A DNA stretch of 32,709 bases. It comes from Sphingopyxis sp. H115. Its GTDB lineage: Bacteria > Pseudomonadota > Alphaproteobacteria > Sphingomonadales > Sphingomonadaceae. The stretch is taken from contig NZ_LNSA01000043.1 of NCBI RefSeq assembly GCF_001468465.1, positions 1 to 32,709 of the forward strand, given 5' to 3'. The translations under genes and the position numbers were made by a program. Positions 32,621 through 32,709 of this stretch are shown one piece after another. Numbering within the stretch: position 1 is the first letter of the stretch; every line of letters starts with the position of its first letter. Under the pieces are notes generated by a model, which made no database searches, was not told where the DNA came from, and was given only the letters and a program-made list of their open reading frames with translations.

Positions 32621-32709
32621 CAGGCGGCCCCTTCCACGGCGAGCAGACGCACATCGGTTAATCGGCCGGTCACGGCGGCTGCCGCGACCATCGCCGGGCT
32701 CATCAAATG
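32620..32709 (-). CDS. leuC: LeuC C-terminal fragment
   Basis: The last 29 codons of the isopropylmalate dehydratase large subunit: the frame reads HLMSPAMVAAAAVTGRLTDV and ends at the TGA of 32620-32622. The gene is cut by the window edge, not truncated biologically. The final THxxSP-AMAAAAA-like segment is typical of LeuC. Confidence 0.9.
   Translation of the reverse strand, partial: HLMSPAMVAAAAVTGRLTDVRLLAVEGAA

Overview
The window comes from a high-GC alphaproteobacterium, almost certainly a sphingomonad (Sphingomonadaceae, probably Sphingopyxis or a close relative). The evidence is the nfuA, tsaB, rimI, mucR, fur, plsC, miaB, phoH series of genes, a PtsP-type nitrogen PTS enzyme I, a MucR/Ros zinc-finger regulator, a TonB-dependent receptor and the codon bias. 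There are no insertion sequences, integrases, CRISPR arrays or rRNA genes. One tRNA gene (Thr, anticodon TGT) is present. No stretch longer than about 300 bases lacks a gene.

Layout. At 1-657 a gene is cut by the window edge; its first 40 bases are an exact inverted copy of bases 77-116, which looks like a contig-end fold-back. At 744-3527 lie ptsP and a small GFA-family protein. At 3528-7729 a tightly packed minus-strand run reads glycosyltransferase, rarA, an MmcQ/YjbR protein and a secreted serine beta-lactamase-fold hydrolase. At 7771-9240 are corC and ybeY.

From about 9.3 to 18.75 kb a block of accessory genes separates ybeY from its usual neighbour phoH. It holds a secreted protein with an internal duplication, an ECF41-type sigma factor with its carboxymuconolactone-decarboxylase-like partner and an exact ECF41 promoter, a doxX gene, an OhrR-like regulator, a DUF6607-like protein with a haem-type TonB receptor behind a palindromic operator, and a two-gene unit pairing a TIR-domain membrane protein with a six-cysteine secreted protein. 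From 18.75 to 25.4 kb the conserved housekeeping series resumes on the minus strand (phoH, miaB, plsC, fur, mucR, rimI, tsaB, a RutE-like nitroreductase, nfuA). At 25.5-28.8 kb are an RNase H-like protein, tRNA-Thr, and a SulP transporter coupled to a beta-carbonic anhydrase. At 28.9-30.9 kb is an OmpR/EnvZ-type two-component pair, and at 31.1-32.7 kb leuC (end), leuD and a fluoroacetate-dehalogenase-like hydrolase.

How the genes work together. The accessory block looks like a stress and iron island: peroxide sensing (OhrR-like, AhpD-like), an alternative sigma factor with its own target promoter, iron or haem uptake under a Fur-like operator, and a candidate periplasm-to-TIR signalling pair. 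The TIR unit and the duplicated secreted protein are the least explained parts of the window. Functions are assigned by reading motifs; no database search was run.
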